This document shows positions 62,482 to 64,000 of a stretch of 64,000 nt of DNA, piece after piece (within the stretch, counting starts at the first letter, position 1; every line of letters starts with the position of its first letter). This DNA is from Aphrocallistes beatrix. Taxonomy: Eukaryota; Porifera; Hexactinellida; Sceptrulophora; Aphrocallistidae. Where the stretch lies: the NCBI GenBank assembly GCA_963281255.1, contig OY725496.1:3883723-3947722 (forward strand), given 5' to 3'. A model generated the notes under the pieces. The model saw nothing but the letters and a program-made list of their open reading frames with translations, did not search any database and was not told the origin of the DNA. The position numbers and the translations under genes were made by a program.

Positions 62482-62874
62482 ATGGTTCGAATCAACGTTC
62501 TGAATGACGCTCTCGTCTCGCTAAGTAACGCTGAGCGCAGAGGAAAGCGACAGGTCATGATCCGTCCCTGCAGTAAGGTGATAGAGAAGTTCCTCACGGT
62601 GATGATGAGGAAGGGGTACATCGGAGAATTCGAGATAATTGATGACCACAGGGGCGGTAAGATTGTAGTCGAACTGATCGGACGTCTGAATAAATGCGGA
62701 GTCATCAGTCCAAGGTTTGATGTCGCGTTGAAGGATGTAGAGAAATGGACCACCAACCTGCTACCATCCCGACAGTTCGGCTACCTGGTGCTGACCACCT
62801 CGTGTGGCATTATGGACCATGAAGAAGCTAGGAGGAAGAAGACTGGTGGGAAGATCCTAGGCTTCTTCTATTAA
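62482..62874 (+). CDS. RPS15A: Ribosomal protein uS8 (RPS15A), intronless
   Basis: 130 codons, the canonical eukaryotic length. It starts [20 protein letters not shown] and contains [20 protein letters not shown] and [20 protein letters not shown]. It ends GGKILGFFY, as in nearly all eukaryotes. It is a small-subunit protein near the central domain of 18S rRNA. Human RPS15A has introns within the coding region and this copy has none. A pyrimidine-rich tract (CTTATTCCTTACTTCTTACG) lies just before the ATG, as expected for a TOP-type mRNA. Confidence 0.98.
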   Translation: MVRINVLNDALVSLSNAERRGKRQVMIRPCSKVIEKFLTVMMRKGYIGEFEIIDDHRGGKIVVELIGRLNKCGVISPRFDVALKDVEKWTTNLLPSRQFGYLVLTTSCGIMDHEEARRKKTGGKILGFFY

Positions 62875-63378
62875 ACTTGACAATGTAGAGTTAGGAAATA
62901 TTTTAGATCTTGTGTTAGTAGTTCAGTTCGTATGTCCGATATAATACTGTCTTCAAGTTGTATCTAGCTTGTAAGAGAGAGCTTTAATGCTAATTAATGA
63001 GAATATTGAACGGAATTAAAATCGGGATGAGTTAGGAAGAAGACAGGAGAAACTCTCCTTCAGCAAGTATTCTATCACGTTTTACTTGGCATACTATCAT
63101 TTGATCTAATTCGATTATTTAATCTTTAAAGTGGATAAAATGCGCACTTAAGATACATTTTGCTTCCTGATTCATGAGCATTTGGATTTTCCATTTGAAA
63201 AGTTATGATGATGTCACAGTATTTTGTATCATTTTGTCTAATCCTTCTTACTGAACGTCATCAAAAGTTAATTTTTATTCCTTCTCCCCAAAAAACAATG
63301 TTTAACTTGAAAGTTCAAGTTGGAAGTTGAATTCATTTCTGTGCTATCGCTAGGAGATTGCCTTAGATCTCCACGTAG
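62875..63378. other. Spacer between RPS15A and the TOGARAM-like gene
   Basis: 500 bp of AT-rich sequence that should contain the RPS15A 3' UTR and the next promoter. Nothing else seen. Confidence 0.45.
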
Positions 63379-63978
63379 ATGTCAGACCCCGCTAGCCTGA
63401 AGAGAGCAGACCCTCACTCCTCTACCGCTGAGCCGAACAGCTTACACTTCCTTCCTCATGACGTCATCCAAGCAATCAGGGACCCAGGGGACTGGCAGAG
63501 GAGGACCAATGCATTGGGCACACTCAAAGGGATTCTGGAAGAGGTTTCGGACATCTCAGCTCTGCTCTCCAACTTCAGCTACCTCGTTTCCTTCCTCGTA
63601 TCTCTGCTCGATGATTCCCACTTCCGAGTTATCCACACTACTCTACAGATCATCGAAATGGTAATACAATAACTTACCTCTAAGCAATGTTAACAGTTAT
63701 CATCTATTTCTATTTTTCTAGCTTGCAGAGAGATTCAGTGACAAGATCGAGAATGCTGTCATAGAGAGCACAGACGCAATTCTACAGAAAATAACTGAGA
63801 ACAAGAACTCTCTCTACGCGCGAGAGAAGATGCCCAAGTTCTTCCTAAGGCTGATGAGTCTGGTCAGCCCGCGTCTGCTCATGCGGAGACTGGTGACCTC
63901 CTCCCTGCACTCCAGGAACCACAGGGTGCGAGAGGACACTCTCCTGATCGTCATCGCCTGCCTTCTCACCTTCCCGAG
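63379..63978 (+). CDS. TOGARAM1/crescerin-like TOG-domain protein (first two exons, partial)
   Basis: Exon 1 (63379-63660, 94 codons) and exon 2 (63722-63978) join in phase across GT-AG ends. The product begins with about 25 polar residues, then FLPHDVIQAIRDPGDWQRRT, then LLDDSHFRVIHTTLQIIEML, then SRNHRVREDTLLIVIACLLT. This aligns with TOG2 of human TOGARAM1 (IPQELHSRLLDQEDYKNRTQ, LLDDSNFKVVHGTLEVLHLL, HSRVREEVVNICICSLLTYP). Those proteins bind axonemal microtubules and set cilium length. Human TOGARAM1 has another TOG domain before this one and it is absent here, so the protein may be N-terminally shorter, or another family member. The gene continues beyond the right edge. Confidence 0.7.
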
Positions 63979-64000
63979 GTTAGGAATTAATCCGAGCACT

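Overview
The window is animal nuclear DNA. Its genes are all metazoan in type: kindlin, protein kinase D with C1 and PH domains, a CARD/coiled-coil/PDZ/GUK scaffold, HPS1, a CYP4-like P450 and a TOGARAM-type TOG protein. Introns are short with GT-AG ends, intergenic DNA is AT-rich, and there are many small inverted-repeat transposons. I cannot place the species. The compact layout and abundant nested genes would suit an early-branching marine invertebrate; nested genes have been reported in ctenophore genomes, so a ctenophore is one candidate. This is inference only.

Layout, left to right. At the left edge is the 5' end of SCFD1/SLY1 (minus strand). An intronless HPS1 gene lies in its first intron and an NHL-repeat gene lies antisense in its third. 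Next on the minus strand come CCDC24 (3 exons) and a 22-exon protein kinase D gene (1055 codons by my splice model). Then follow UTP15 (intronless), dyskerin/DKC1 (5 exons) and SAP30BP (intronless). From 27.3 to 50.4 kb runs NEMF (25 exons, 1039 codons by my splice model). Its second intron is about 16 kb and holds seven complete single-exon genes: MRPS25, COX11, KRR1 and WWOX antisense, then TIMM21, kindlin and WDR7 in the sense direction. Downstream are AAR2, a CYP4-like P450, a small predicted membrane protein, a 1231-codon CARD-MAGUK gene on the minus strand, a repeat-rich 3.6-kb spacer, RPS15A and the first two exons of a TOGARAM-like gene that runs off the right edge.

The most striking property is nesting: intronless housekeeping genes sit inside large introns of intron-rich genes. 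I derived the NEMF, PKD, DKC1, CCDC24 and SCFD1 models by hand. Every junction keeps phase and the joined proteins match their families across junctions. The NEMF exons on either side of the 16-kb intron join in the middle of a conserved segment, so they appear to be one gene and not a gene plus a fragment.

By role, several genes serve ribosome biogenesis or quality control (UTP15, DKC1, KRR1, NEMF, RPS15A, MRPS25). Others serve mitochondrial import and respiratory assembly (TIMM21, COX11), splicing (AAR2, SAP30BP), membrane traffic (SCFD1, HPS1, WDR7), and adhesion or signalling (kindlin, PKD, CARD-MAGUK). Spacers and introns carry at least eight candidate inverted-repeat elements, two of them with perfect 8-bp target duplications, relics of a pogo-type transposase and of a retroelement integrase, two minisatellites and two long perfect hairpins.
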